Assembly (NCBI RefSeq): GCF_018499875.1
Contig: NZ_JAHBAY010000001.1
Coordinates: 1-64,000 of the forward strand
Direction: 5' to 3'
DNA length: 64,000 nucleotides
Source of the DNA: Kineosporia corallincola
GTDB lineage: Bacteria; Actinomycetota; Actinomycetes; Actinomycetales; Kineosporiaceae
Shown: positions 28,097 to 36,700 of the stretch, in pieces
How positions within the stretch are numbered: the stretch's first letter is position 1
Layout: each line of letters opens with the position of its first letter
Position numbers and translations under genes: made by a program
The notes under the pieces: generated by a model
Told to the model about the DNA's origin: nothing
What the model saw: only the letters and a program-made list of their open reading frames with translations
Databases searched by the model: none

Positions 28097-28594
28097 ATGC
28101 CGGTGAATGCACCACCCGCCTCCTCCGGGGTCCCTTCCGGTGGGTCCGACGCGGTCCATGCCGTGCTGGCCCGGTTGCAGGGGCTCGACGGGCTCGTCAC
28201 GGCCTGCCTGGTCGAACCGGATTCGGCCTTCGTACTCGACACCGTGGTGGGCAAGCAGGCGACCGACGCCGAGGCCGGGGTCGATGTGAGCGACGACGGC
28301 ACGGTCGCCGCGACCATCTCCGCAGCGGCCAGCGACGTGGTGCAGGTGATCGGCCTGATGACGTCGAGCCTGGGTGATCCGGACGAACTGGAGGACGTGA
28401 CGGTCACCTTCGGCCGGAGGCACCATCTGATCACCCCCTTGCCGGAGGCGGGCGTGGACGGTTTGCTCGTGGTCGTGACACTTGACCGGGCCCGTACCAA
28501 CCTGGCGCTGGCCCGCCAGCAACTGCGGGCCCTCGGCCCGCTGCTCAGGCACGCCATCCAGCCACCGGCGATCGAGCCAGGTCATGCCTCCTAG
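28097..28594 (+). CDS. roadblock/LC7-like protein (copy B)
   Basis: The 165-residue protein aligns by eye with copy A in its C-terminal half: DELEDVTVTFGRRHHLITPL against ETIDDILITLGRQYHLIRLV, then DRARTNLALARQQLRALGPL against DKTKANLALARHHLKRIEGE. A 25-residue disordered N-terminus precedes the domain. The ATG at 28097 is preceded by a weak GAGCAGGG site. Its last codons overlap the start of the PATAN-like gene, so the two are translationally coupled. Confidence 0.75.
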   Translation: MPVNAPPASSGVPSGGSDAVHAVLARLQGLDGLVTACLVEPDSAFVLDTVVGKQATDAEAGVDVSDDGTVAATISAAASDVVQVIGLMTSSLGDPDELEDVTVTFGRRHHLITPLPEAGVDGLLVVVTLDRARTNLALARQQLRALGPLLRHAIQPPAIEPGHAS

Positions 28595-29579
28595 CGTCTG
28601 GGGGCGCTGGACCGGGCGCGGCCGTTCCAGTGAGAGCACCCAGCCCACGCTGCCGCCGCCCGAGCCGGAAGAGACCGCCTACGACCGGCTTTTCGACCTG
28701 GCCGAGGACCAGGCGACGGGCGCGCTGTACCTGAACGGCCGGTGGGGTGGCACGGTGTATCTGGTGAGCGGCCGGATCGGCTACGTGGAGTCGGTGCTCA
28801 CCCCGGGCATCGAGGCGTTGTTGCTGCGGCCGACCTACATGGACGAGCGCAGCTGGGCCCGGCTGGTGTCGTCGTTGCGCCGGGGGCGGATCGACGCCGC
28901 GGTCTCCGCCGCGTCGCAGTTGCTCGGCGGCGAGACCACCTCGGCCTTCGACGCCGAGGTGCTGCGCCGCACCGCGCTGGCCGACGCGGCCCTGGTGACA
29001 CTGGGGGCGGTGGTACCCGACACCACCGGTGCGGTGGCCCGGTTCCGGCCCGGGGCCTGGCACTGGTGCGAGCCGGTGCGCACGTTCAGCGTGGCCGAGG
29101 TGCTCACCGAGGTGGAGCGCCGAAAAGCCGTGCTGGCCAGGATGACCCGTGGGGTGCGCATGGACGCCCCGATCCAGCGCGCGCCGCAGCTGCCGATGGA
29201 GCGGATCCGGCTGACGGCGACCCAGTGGAACATCGCGGCGCTGGCCAACGGCACCACCACGCCGCTCGACATCGCCTGGATGCTCGGGCACGGCGTGTTC
29301 GCCACCACGGTCGCGATCCACCAGCTGGCCAGACTCGGTGTGATCAAGGCCGGCCCGGCTCCCACGTCCACGGTCACCGTGCCCCCCAGCGCGGTGCCGC
29401 CGACCTCGATCCCGGTGCCCGGAGCGGCTCCGGTGACCTCGCCGAACGGGATCCGGACCGGCCTCGGTGCGCCTCGCCCCGCCCGGCACGTGCCGTCGTT
29501 CCTGCCCTCGCGTCCGCTCCGGATCGACCTCGACGAGGTGGAGGCACAGTCTTCCGAGCGAGGGCGGGCCCAGGTCTGA
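28584..29579 (+). CDS. PATAN/DUF4388-like protein with winged-helix-like domain (copy B)
   Basis: The 331-residue protein resembles copy A. An N-terminal PATAN-like block (ATGALYLNGRWGGTVYLVSGRIGYVES) is followed by a middle region with FRPGAWHWCEP (compare FRPGRRHWTGL in copy A). A winged-helix-like segment (TATQWNIAALANG to HQLARLGVIKAG) and a Pro-rich tail end the protein. Copy B overlaps the upstream roadblock gene by 11 bases. The paralogy and the repeated pairing suggest one functional unit; its output is unknown. Confidence 0.68.
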   Translation: MPPSVWGRWTGRGRSSESTQPTLPPPEPEETAYDRLFDLAEDQATGALYLNGRWGGTVYLVSGRIGYVESVLTPGIEALLLRPTYMDERSWARLVSSLRRGRIDAAVSAASQLLGGETTSAFDAEVLRRTALADAALVTLGAVVPDTTGAVARFRPGAWHWCEPVRTFSVAEVLTEVERRKAVLARMTRGVRMDAPIQRAPQLPMERIRLTATQWNIAALANGTTTPLDIAWMLGHGVFATTVAIHQLARLGVIKAGPAPTSTVTVPPSAVPPTSIPVPGAAPVTSPNGIRTGLGAPRPARHVPSFLPSRPLRIDLDEVEAQSSERGRAQV

Positions 29580-29609
29580 CGGGCCCGCCCGCACCGTGAC
29601 GGCGTCTGG

Positions 29610-30083
29610 TCAGCGGTGCCGCGGCCGGCCGAACAGCGGCTGGCGCCACTGGCTCTCGGGACCGTCGTGCTCCCAGGGCCAGTGGCCGCAGGCCTCGGTG
29701 TAGACCACCTGGAGGCCCGGTACCATCCCGGCGGAACTGGCGTAGATCTCCTGCGCCTGGGCCAGTCGGCCCGGCTCGCTCACCTGGACCAGCTGGAGCC
29801 GGTGCACGTCGCAGCACCCCTCGACCAGCAGGTCGCCCGCCACCAGCCGGAACCCGTGCCGGACCTGGTCGGCCAGATCGTCGAGCAGGGTGGTGGCCTG
29901 CCCCACGTCCAGCCCGGTGACCAGGAGCTCTGCATGACCGTGGAACCGGGTCAGGCCCACCGTGTAGGTGAAGCAGGGACCGCCACCCTCGACATGCACG
30001 TACCCCCAACCGTGCAGCTCGATCGCCCGCCTGCTGCTCTCCAGGATCTCCTCATCGCTCCAGCCTTCGCACTTCAGACACAT
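29610..30083 (-). CDS. DUF4262 domain protein
   Basis: The 157-residue protein shows the DUF4262 features: an N-terminal CLKCEGW and WGYVHVEGGGPCFTYTVGLTRFHGHAELLVTG block, then a helix with DLADQVRHGFR. The family is widespread in actinobacteria and unannotated in function. The C-terminal CGHWPWEHDGPESQWRQPL is also typical of the family. Convergent with the copy B PATAN gene, with a 30-bp gap. Confidence 0.8.
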   Translation of the reverse strand: MCLKCEGWSDEEILESSRRAIELHGWGYVHVEGGGPCFTYTVGLTRFHGHAELLVTGLDVGQATTLLDDLADQVRHGFRLVAGDLLVEGCCDVHRLQLVQVSEPGRLAQAQEIYASSAGMVPGLQVVYTEACGHWPWEHDGPESQWRQPLFGRPRHR

Positions 30084-30197
30084 GGCGACCCCCCGCCTGC
30101 TCGTCAGCCCGTTCGGCGGTGTCGTTTCCGCACCACCTGATGACGTTTGACGACGATAGGCGCCACCACCGACAGTCTTGCCCTCCCGCCGCCCGGC

Positions 30198-30780
30198 TCA
30201 GCCCTCGCCCGGCGTGAGGGACGGTGCCGTGGTGGCCCGCAGGCATCCCCGGGGCGTCGGCGCCGGGGCGATCGCGGCGGCAGCCGCGGTACGACCCGTC
30301 ATCGCCTTGTAGCGGCTGCCGATCACCACGTCCACGGCGTGGTCGTCCCGGGCGCGCGGATCCGGGACCAGCTTCACCCGGCCGGGAAACTGGAGGGCCA
30401 CGGTCCGGGCCGGGATCTCGTCGCCGGCGCCGTACCTGATCGACACCGCGGTGCTGTGCCGGTCGGAGGCGTCGTTCCCGATGCTGAGCACCCGGAACTC
30501 GCGGCGCTGGAGCTCGCGGGCCACGGCGCCGGCCAGACCGCGCCGGTCGGAGCCGTTGTACACGTTCACCACGGTCCGGCCGGCGGCGCTGACGGTCTGC
30601 ACCGGGCAGGGGGGGGCGGACCGGCCGCGCGCCCACGCTCCACCACTCCAGCCCGTACCCGAGCGCCCCCAGGGCGACCAGGGGCACGAGCAGGAAGAGC
30701 GTGGCGAAGGTCAGGCCCTGCCGTCGGCGTCTGCGGCGCAGGCGCTCCTGGTGGGATCGGACACCTGTGCTGGAACCCAT
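30198..30780 (-). pseudogene. frameshifted transmembrane LytR_C-domain gene
   Basis: Two reading frames together give one familiar protein. From ATG 30780 (GAGGGGGG upstream) the frame encodes a basic head with an RRRRRR stretch and a membrane helix (TFATLFLLVPLVALGALGYGL). It then leaves the frame at a run of eight Gs on the plus strand (30609-30616, CCCCCCCC in the message). The LytR_C domain (TVVNVYNGSDRRGLAGAVAR onward) continues in the next frame. Removing one base from the run joins the two parts exactly. This may be a sequencing error, a slipped homopolymer or a real inactivation. The intact form would be a single-pass LytR_C protein of about 194 residues. Confidence 0.7.
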
Positions 30781-30809
30781 CGGCCACGCCCCCCTCGGGC
30801 ACGGACGGG

Positions 30810-31268
30810 TCAGCTCCTGGGCGCAGCCCCCACGTCGCCGTCCTGAGCATCGATCACCAGTACCCGGGCGTGCAGCACCGGCCGTTGGTGCAGTGCGGCG
30901 CGAACCGCCCGGTGCAGGCCATCTTCCAGGTAAAGCGTGCCCTGGTACTGCACGACATGGGCGAACAGGTCGCCGAAAAAGGTGGAGTCCTCGGACAGCA
31001 GGGAGTTCAGGTCCAGTGTGCGCTTGGTGGTGACCAGGTCGTCCAGGCGTACCTGACTGGGCGGCAGGTCGGACCACTGCTTGGACGTGCTGTACCCGTG
31101 CTCGGGATACGGACGGCCCTCGCCGACTGCCTTGAAAATCACCCTCGGGATTCTGTCGTCTCCGTCGTCATCCGCGCCAGTTTCACAGCACTGCGCAGTC
31201 GGATCGGGACCATCCGTGCAGATGCACGGTGAGAGGGAGGGCGTGCGATGCGGTTCGTCCTGGCTCAC
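30810..31268 (-). CDS. conserved protein of the family often annotated as VapB-type antitoxin
   Basis: The conserved part (about residues 40-145) contains RVIFKAVGEGRPYPEHGYS, LPPSQVRLDDLVTTKRTLDL, a LSEDSTFFGDLFAHVVQYQG block and DGLHRAVRAALHQRPVLHARVL. I recall this family from actinobacterial genomes directly upstream of LytR_C genes, labelled VapB-like. The DGLHRA segment looks more like a ParB/Srx-type nucleotide fold. No toxin gene is present. The first 40 residues are acidic and Cys-containing and may not be translated; a GTG near the RVIFKAV region is an alternative start. Confidence 0.6.
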   Translation of the reverse strand: MSQDEPHRTPSLSPCICTDGPDPTAQCCETGADDDGDDRIPRVIFKAVGEGRPYPEHGYSTSKQWSDLPPSQVRLDDLVTTKRTLDLNSLLSEDSTFFGDLFAHVVQYQGTLYLEDGLHRAVRAALHQRPVLHARVLVIDAQDGDVGAAPRS

Positions 31269-31297
31269 GAGGAGTCAGGACGAACCGCCGCAGCTGG

Positions 31298-31382
31298 CGG
31301 AGGATAGGGGATTTGAACCCCTGAGGGCGTTAACCCAACCCGCTTTCCAAGCGAGCGCCATAGGCCACTAGGCGAATCCTCC
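31298..31382 (-). tRNA. tRNA-Ser(GGA)
   Basis: Read on the minus strand, acceptor GGAGGAT pairs with ATCCTCC, the anticodon loop CTTGGAAAG gives GGA, and the long variable arm marks a class II tRNA. The T-arm contains GGTTCAAAT and the discriminator is G. CCA is not encoded. Confidence 0.95.
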
Positions 31383-31491
31383 GTGGGAGAGTCTAGCCAC
31401 CTCCGGGGGGTGCTCGTGCACATGGGGTCCCCGGCGTGGTGCCCGGCGGCCCGGACGGCCAGGGTTGGTCCGCCGGGCCCGGAGTATTCGG

Positions 31492-31497
31492 TACAGT
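31492..31497 (+). promoter_or_regulatory. -10 box of the SRP RNA promoter
   Basis: TACAGT lies about 7 bases before the inferred 5' end of the SRP RNA. No good -35 hexamer is visible at 16-19 bases upstream. Confidence 0.5.
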
Positions 31498-31502
31498 GGT
31501 CG

Positions 31503-31595
31503 GCAGACCCCTCGTGCGGCGTCATCCTGTTGAACCCCCCCAGGGCCGGAAGGCAGCAAGGGTAGGCGGGCTCTGGCGGGTGTGCGAGGGGTCCT
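31503..31595 (+). ncRNA. ffs: bacterial signal recognition particle RNA (4.5S type)
   Basis: The outer helix pairs GACCCCTCG (31506-31514) with CGAGGGGTC (31585-31593). The apical part has the invariant SRP core GGCCGGAAGGCAGCAAGGG, including the GGAA loop and the Ffh-binding internal loop. Ends are set from the outer helix and may be off by a few bases. It lies about 100 bases upstream of dnaX, its usual position. Confidence 0.93.
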
Positions 31596-31694
31596 TTCAT
31601 GTCCCGGGCCCGGATCGCGGCAATCAGGTGGACTTCTCCACAAGCTTGGAAACACGGCCCGTAGCAGCAGCCCCACCTGGTTAGGCTGGCGGCC

Positions 31695-34322
31695 GTGACG
31701 ACCGCTCTCTACCGCCGCTACCGGCCCGAGTCCTTCGCCGAGGTGATCGGTCAGGAGCAGGTCACGGGCCCGCTCTCCATCGCACTCACGAAGAACCGGG
31801 TCAACCACGCGTACCTGTTCTCCGGGCCGCGGGGCTGCGGCAAGACCACCAGCGCGCGCATCCTGGCGCGCTGCCTGAACTGTGAGCAGGGTCCCACTCC
31901 CACACCGTGCGGAACCTGCCCGTCCTGCGTCGACCTGGCCCGTGGCGGGCCCGGCAGCCTGGACGTGGTGGAGATCGACGCGGCCAGCCACGGTGGTGTC
32001 GACGATGCTCGCGACCTGCGTGAGCGCGCGGCCTTCGCGCCGGTCCGCGACCGCTACAAGGTCTTCATCATCGACGAGGCGCACATGGTGTCGCCGCAGG
32101 GCTTCAACGCCCTGCTGAAGATCGTCGAGGAGCCGCCGGAGCACATCCGCTTCATCTTCGCGACCACCGAGCCGGAGAAGGTCATCGGCACGATCCGGTC
32201 GCGCACCCACCACTACCCGTTCCGTCTGGTGCCGCCGGAACGGCTGGTCCAGTACCTGGACGAGCTGTGCGAGCGGGAGGCGGTGCCGGCGGGCAAGGGG
32301 GTCCTGCCCCTGGTGGTCCGGGCCGGGGGCGGCTCGGTGCGTGACACGCTCTCGGTGCTCGACCAGCTGATGGGCGGTGCCGGCGAGGACGGCCTGACCT
32401 ACGCCACCGCGATCGGGCTGCTCGGCTACACCGACGCCACCCTGCTCGACGACGTGGTGGACGCCCTGGCCGCCGGTGACGGCGCCACCGTGTTCCGGGT
32501 GATCGACCGGGTGATCGAGTCCGGCCACGACCCGCGTCGTTTCGTCGAGGACCTGCTCGAGCGCCTGCGTGACCTGCTGGTGGTGGCCGCGGTCAAGGAC
32601 GGTGGGCACGCGGTGTTCCGCGGCATGCCCGACGACCAGCTGGAGCGCATGCGCAGCCAGGCCGGCCGGTTCGGTGCCGCGGAACTGTCCCGCTCCGCCG
32701 ACGTCACGAACGCCGCGCTCACCGAGATGACCGGCGCCACCTCGCCGCGTCTGCAACTGGAACTGCTGTGCGCCCGCCTCCTGCTGCCCTCGGCGGACGA
32801 CGAGCAGCGCGGCCTGGGAGCGCGGCTGGACCGGCTGGAGAAGCGGATCGGGTCGGGGGCCCTGCCGGTCGCGGCCGGTGCCCCGGCGCAGCAGGCCACG
32901 TCCGCACCGGCGGTGGACGCCGCCCCGTCGGACCCGGTGGCCATGTCCTCCGGTCTCGCGGCGGTCCGCGCGGCCATCGGTTCCAGCGGCCGTCCCGGCA
33001 CGGGCGCCCCGGCCGAGAGCTCCGCTGCCCCGGCCCGGCCGCAGACCGGCACCCCGGCGGTCCAGCCCTCCCAGCAGGCCCCGGCCACGGAACCGGCCGT
33101 CCAGCCGGCCGCCCCCGAACAGCAACCAACCGCCCAACAGCAACCGCAGGCGTCCCCACCCCAGCCCGCGGTCCAGCAGCCCGTCGTCCAGCAGTCCGTC
33201 TCCCCGGGGCCCGGCAGCGCCGACCTGGAAGCCGTCCGGCGCAACTGGTCCGACGTGCTCAACGCCGTCGCCTCGATCAAACGCACCACCTGGAGCCTGG
33301 TTTCGCAGTACGCCCAGGTGCTCGACTACGACGGCAAGCGGCTGCTGCTCGGGTTCGACTCGACCGGGCGGGCCCAGCTGTTCGGCCGCGGCCCGCACGC
33401 CAACTTCATGCGCCAGGCCCTGATCCAGGTGATCGGCCTGGACTGCGTGGTGGAGGCGGCGGTCTCGTCGGAGTTCCAGGCGGGCTCGTCCGGAACCCGG
33501 CCCGCGGCGTCCCCACCGCCGCCCGCGTCGCCGGCGCCGGCGTCCCCACCCGGTTCCGGCGCACCGACCGCAGGACCGTCCGGTGCGGGCCCGGCCGCCT
33601 CCGGCCCCACCACCTCGGCCCGGTCGGCCCCCTCCACGGAACCCGCACCGCACTCCGCCCCGCAGCCCCGCGCCGCCTGGGCCGAACGCCCGGCCGCGCC
33701 CGGCGCCGGCACCCCGGGCCCGGCGGCCTCGGCCTGGAGCGAGGTCCCGCAGAACCCGAACCAGGTCCCGCAGAACCCGAACCAGGTTCCGCAGAACCCC
33801 CAGCAGGTCCCGCAGAACGCGCAACCCGCCGGAGCCGTCGGTGTGGTGACCCGGGAGGCCCCGCCCGCACCGGCGTCCCCGGTGACGGCTCCCGCCCCGG
33901 TACCGCCCCGGTCCATCGGCGCTGCCGCTGCCCGGGCCGCAGCCGCCGCGGCCACCGCCCGGCAGCAGAACCAGGGCCAGAGCCGCCGGCCCGCCGGCTC
34001 CCCGCAGGACGACGAGCGTGGCATGCCCACCCCCGAGGCCTCGCCCTACGACGACATCCCGGTGGACCTGAACGAACCGGTGCGGGAGGACGAGGCGCCG
34101 CCGGACGGTGGTGGCCGCCCGACCCCCAGGCGCACCCAGCCGCAACCCCAGCAGCCGGGCCATGTTGTCGATGTCACCTCAGCGCCCTCGCCGGCGGTGG
34201 TCGACCTGGCCGACGACCCCGTCGGCCAGGCCGGCCGGGACTTCGACTCCTCCCCGCTGATGGGTGTCCAGGCCGTCGAGCAGTTGCTCGGTGGCCGTGT
34301 GATCGAGGAACGGGATCTGTGA
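31695..34322 (+). CDS. dnaX: DNA polymerase III subunit gamma/tau
   Basis: DnaX is the clamp-loader ATPase. The AAA+ core has Walker A GPRGCGKTT near 45, the four-Cys zinc motif (C-x8-C-x2-C-x2-C near 63-78) and Walker B IIDEAH near 128. Domain III runs to about residue 370. The remaining residues up to 875 are mostly low-complexity Pro/Ala/Gln, with a conserved island near 515-595 (WSDVLNAVASIKRTTWSLV), the tau-type region also found in other actinobacteria. A heptad VPQNPNQ repeat lies at 33744-33827. The GTG start fits RefSeq-type DnaX N-termini (TTALYRRYRP). The stop overlaps the next gene by GTGA. Confidence 0.95.
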   Translation: MTTALYRRYRPESFAEVIGQEQVTGPLSIALTKNRVNHAYLFSGPRGCGKTTSARILARCLNCEQGPTPTPCGTCPSCVDLARGGPGSLDVVEIDAASHGGVDDARDLRERAAFAPVRDRYKVFIIDEAHMVSPQGFNALLKIVEEPPEHIRFIFATTEPEKVIGTIRSRTHHYPFRLVPPERLVQYLDELCEREAVPAGKGVLPLVVRAGGGSVRDTLSVLDQLMGGAGEDGLTYATAIGLLGYTDATLLDDVVDALAAGDGATVFRVIDRVIESGHDPRRFVEDLLERLRDLLVVAAVKDGGHAVFRGMPDDQLERMRSQAGRFGAAELSRSADVTNAALTEMTGATSPRLQLELLCARLLLPSADDEQRGLGARLDRLEKRIGSGALPVAAGAPAQQATSAPAVDAAPSDPVAMSSGLAAVRAAIGSSGRPGTGAPAESSAAPARPQTGTPAVQPSQQAPATEPAVQPAAPEQQPTAQQQPQASPPQPAVQQPVVQQSVSPGPGSADLEAVRRNWSDVLNAVASIKRTTWSLVSQYAQVLDYDGKRLLLGFDSTGRAQLFGRGPHANFMRQALIQVIGLDCVVEAAVSSEFQAGSSGTRPAASPPPPASPAPASPPGSGAPTAGPSGAGPAASGPTTSARSAPSTEPAPHSAPQPRAAWAERPAAPGAGTPGPAASAWSEVPQNPNQVPQNPNQVPQNPQQVPQNAQPAGAVGVVTREAPPAPASPVTAPAPVPPRSIGAAAARAAAAAATARQQNQGQSRRPAGSPQDDERGMPTPEASPYDDIPVDLNEPVREDEAPPDGGGRPTPRRTQPQPQQPGHVVDVTSAPSPAVVDLADDPVGQAGRDFDSSPLMGVQAVEQLLGGRVIEERDL
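33744..33827 (+). repeat. four 21-bp tandem repeats in dnaX
   Basis: Units starting at 33744, 33765, 33786 and 33807 encode VPQNPNQ, VPQNPNQ, VPQNPQQ and VPQNAQP. They lie in the disordered tau linker. Confidence 0.8.
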
Positions 34323-35146
34323 GCGCACTCGCCGGCATCGAGGACTGGCCCCAGCTGTGGGGTGTGCCGAACACGGCCGCAGTGGTGGTCACGACCGACG
34401 GTGGCATCGCCGAGGCCCGTGGCGACCAGGACCGTGAGTTCGGCCTGGCCTCGGTGACCAAACTGCTGACGGCCTACGCGGTGCTGGTGGCACTGGAGGA
34501 GGAGGCCGTCGCGCTGACCGACCCGGCCGGCCCGTCCGGTTCCACGGTCGAGCACCTGCTGGCGCACACCGCGGGCTACGGATTCGACTCCGGCGCGGTC
34601 GCGGTGACCCGCCCGGGCAGCAAGCGGGTCTACTCCAACCAGGGCATCGAGGTGCTGGCCCGGCACCTGGCCGAGGCCACCGGCATCGACTTCGGCACCT
34701 ACCTGTCCGAGGCCGTCCTGGCCCCGCTCGGGATGAGCGCCACCACCCTCCCGGGATCCCCCGCGGCGGGTGGCCGCAGCACGGCCGCCGACCTCGCCCG
34801 GTTCGCCACCGAGCTGCTGAACCCGCAACTGATCGCCCGCGAGACGCTGGACGAGGCCGTCCGGGTGCACTTCCCCGGCCTGCCCGGGATCCTGCCCGGC
34901 CTGGGCCGGTTCGACCCCCTCGACTGGGGGCTGGGGTTCGAGCGCAACTTCGCCCGTCCACGGCACTGGGCCGGGAGCCGGGTCTCCGGCAGCACGTTCG
35001 GGCACTTCGGCGCCGGTGGCACCTTCCTGTGGGCCGACCCGGAGCGCGGCCTGGCCTGTGTCTGCCTGTCCGACCTGGACTTCGGCGAGTGGTCCAAGCA
35101 GGCCTGGCCCGCCCTGAGCGACGAGGTCGTGGCCGGACACGGCTGA
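34319..35146 (+). CDS. serine hydrolase (beta-lactamase/class C PBP fold)
   Basis: The 275-residue protein carries the penicillin-recognising motifs: SVTK (S-x-x-K, about 43-46), YSN (about 105-107) and a HFGAGG replacing K-T-G (about 228-233). No signal peptide or membrane helix is visible, so it acts inside the cell or is exported atypically. Its GTG overlaps the dnaX TGA, so the two are translationally coupled. It occupies the position between dnaX and recR where ybaB is found in many bacteria. Substrate unknown (esterase, peptidase or beta-lactamase-like). Confidence 0.85.
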   Translation: MSALAGIEDWPQLWGVPNTAAVVVTTDGGIAEARGDQDREFGLASVTKLLTAYAVLVALEEEAVALTDPAGPSGSTVEHLLAHTAGYGFDSGAVAVTRPGSKRVYSNQGIEVLARHLAEATGIDFGTYLSEAVLAPLGMSATTLPGSPAAGGRSTAADLARFATELLNPQLIARETLDEAVRVHFPGLPGILPGLGRFDPLDWGLGFERNFARPRHWAGSRVSGSTFGHFGAGGTFLWADPERGLACVCLSDLDFGEWSKQAWPALSDEVVAGHG

Positions 35147-35208
35147 ACGGAGGCCGGATCCGGCAGCGGTGGGCGACGTGACGGGTGCCAGCACGTAGGC
35201 TCGTACCC

Positions 35209-35808
35209 GTGTATGAGGGCGTGGTGCAGGACCTGATCGACGAACTCGGGCATCTTCCGGGCGTCGGTCCCAAGAGCGCGCAGCGGATCGCGTTCCACAT
35301 CCTCCAGTCCGACCCGGTCGACGTGCGTCGGCTCGTGGTCGCCCTGACCGAGGTGATCGAGAAGGTCCGCTTCTGCGTGACCTGCGGAAACGTCTCGGCC
35401 GACGAGCAGTGCCGGATCTGTAGCGACGCCCGGCGCGACGGCACCGTGCTGTGCGTCGTCGAGGAGTCCAAAGACGTCGTCGCGATCGAGAAGACGCGTG
35501 AGTTCCGCGGCCGCTACCACGTGCTGGGCGGTGCGATCAGCCCGATCGAGGGCGTCGGCCCGGACGATCTGCGGGTCAAGGAACTCGTCACCCGGCTGGC
35601 CTCCGGAGAGGTCACCGAGATCATCCTCGCCACCGATCCGAACCTGGAGGGCGAGGCCACCGCGACCTATCTGGCCCGGCTGCTGAAACCGATGGGCCTG
35701 AGGGTCACCCGGCTCGCGTCCGGGCTGCCCGTCGGGGGGGACCTCGAGTACGCCGACGAGCTCACCCTGGGCCGGGCCTTCGAGGGGAGGAGACTGCTCG
35801 ATGTCTGA
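35209..35808 (+). CDS. recR: recombination protein RecR
   Basis: RecR loads RecA with RecF/RecO in gap repair. The 199-residue protein has the HhH region ([20 protein letters not shown], about 10-29), a four-Cys zinc motif ([16 protein letters not shown], about 56-71) and a Toprim domain ([15 protein letters not shown], then [12 protein letters not shown] near 144). GTG at 35209 was chosen because RecR starts with (V/M)YEGVVQDL; the frame reaches back to 35185. Its stop overlaps the DUF5063 gene by 8 bases. Confidence 0.94.
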   Translation: MYEGVVQDLIDELGHLPGVGPKSAQRIAFHILQSDPVDVRRLVVALTEVIEKVRFCVTCGNVSADEQCRICSDARRDGTVLCVVEESKDVVAIEKTREFRGRYHVLGGAISPIEGVGPDDLRVKELVTRLASGEVTEIILATDPNLEGEATATYLARLLKPMGLRVTRLASGLPVGGDLEYADELTLGRAFEGRRLLDV

Positions 35809-36550
35809 CGAGGAGAAGCCGCGCAACGGGTTCGACCCGCTGCACCAGCACCAGAAGGACCAGAGCCAGGAACGTGACGCCTTCGGCCGCCCGACCGGCG
35901 CCCGCGGCCGGCACGAGGCCGGCGCGTCGTCGATCCCGCAGGCCCGCAGCCGTGGGGGCTCGTCGATCGACCTCACCGCCGAGCGTGCCGACGAGGCCCG
36001 GGAGCTGCATCACCTGGCCGAGGAGACGGCCACTGACGCCCAGACCTACCTGAATGCCCTGACCGAGGTGGCGGCCGGTTCCTCGCCCGACACCGCGATC
36101 CCGGTGCTGCTGCTGGCGGTGTCGCAGATCCTGCTGGGCGGCGCCCGGCTGGGCGCGATCACCGACGTGGTGCCGAGCGAACGGTTCGAGCCGGACGCCG
36201 GGCCCGACCCGGACATCGACCCGCTGCGCACCGGCCTGGCCAACCTGCTCGACGGCCTGGACGAGTACGCCGACATCGTCGACCCGCTGACCTCCGGCGA
36301 GCTGATCCGCGGCATCCTGTCCGACGACCTGGCCGACGTCGCCGCCGACCTGGCGCACGGCCTGCGGCACTACCGCGACGGCCGGGTGGACGAGGCGCTG
36401 TGGTGGTGGCAGTTCTCCTACCTGTCCACGTGGGGGGTGCGGGCCACCAGCGCGCTGCGTGTGTTGCAGAGCATGCTCGGGCACCTGCGGCTCGACGTCG
36501 ACACCGACACGGTGGCCGATGCGGAGTTCGAGGCCCTCAACGTCGATTGA
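35801..36550 (+). CDS. DUF5063 domain protein
   Basis: The 249-residue protein has a disordered, charged N-terminus (about 1-55) and a DUF5063 helical domain (about 60-245) with [19 protein letters not shown] and a Trp-rich [15 protein letters not shown] block. The gene overlaps recR by 8 bases and is found in the same place in other actinobacteria, between recR and lysC. Function unknown; a role linked to recombination is only suggested by position. Confidence 0.85.
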   Translation: MSDEEKPRNGFDPLHQHQKDQSQERDAFGRPTGARGRHEAGASSIPQARSRGGSSIDLTAERADEARELHHLAEETATDAQTYLNALTEVAAGSSPDTAIPVLLLAVSQILLGGARLGAITDVVPSERFEPDAGPDPDIDPLRTGLANLLDGLDEYADIVDPLTSGELIRGILSDDLADVAADLAHGLRHYRDGRVDEALWWWQFSYLSTWGVRATSALRVLQSMLGHLRLDVDTDTVADAEFEALNVD

Positions 36551-36654
36551 TCCGGCGAACTGCCCTGATCCCCGCACGATCTGGGGAGTAAGCAGGCATC
36601 GGCAGGGCATCTCACCTGCCGAAATGCTCTCCCTGCCAGCAAACCCGCGACAGC

Positions 36655-36660
36655 TAGAAT
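36655..36660 (+). promoter_or_regulatory. -10 element upstream of lysC
   Basis: TAGAAT lies 41 bases before the lysC start. A CTGCCA at about 36634 could serve as a -35 with a 16-base spacer. A small hairpin (36600-36606 with 36615-36621) lies upstream. Confidence 0.45.
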
Positions 36661-36700
36661 AGGCGCGTCCGAAACCCAGCGAGTAGCAAGGAGCGACCCG

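Noticed and set aside
31368-34163. A 931-codon open frame on the minus strand across dnaX
   Set aside because: It is antisense to dnaX; the high GC content gives long stop-free shadows, and the product is compositionally biased with no recognisable domain.
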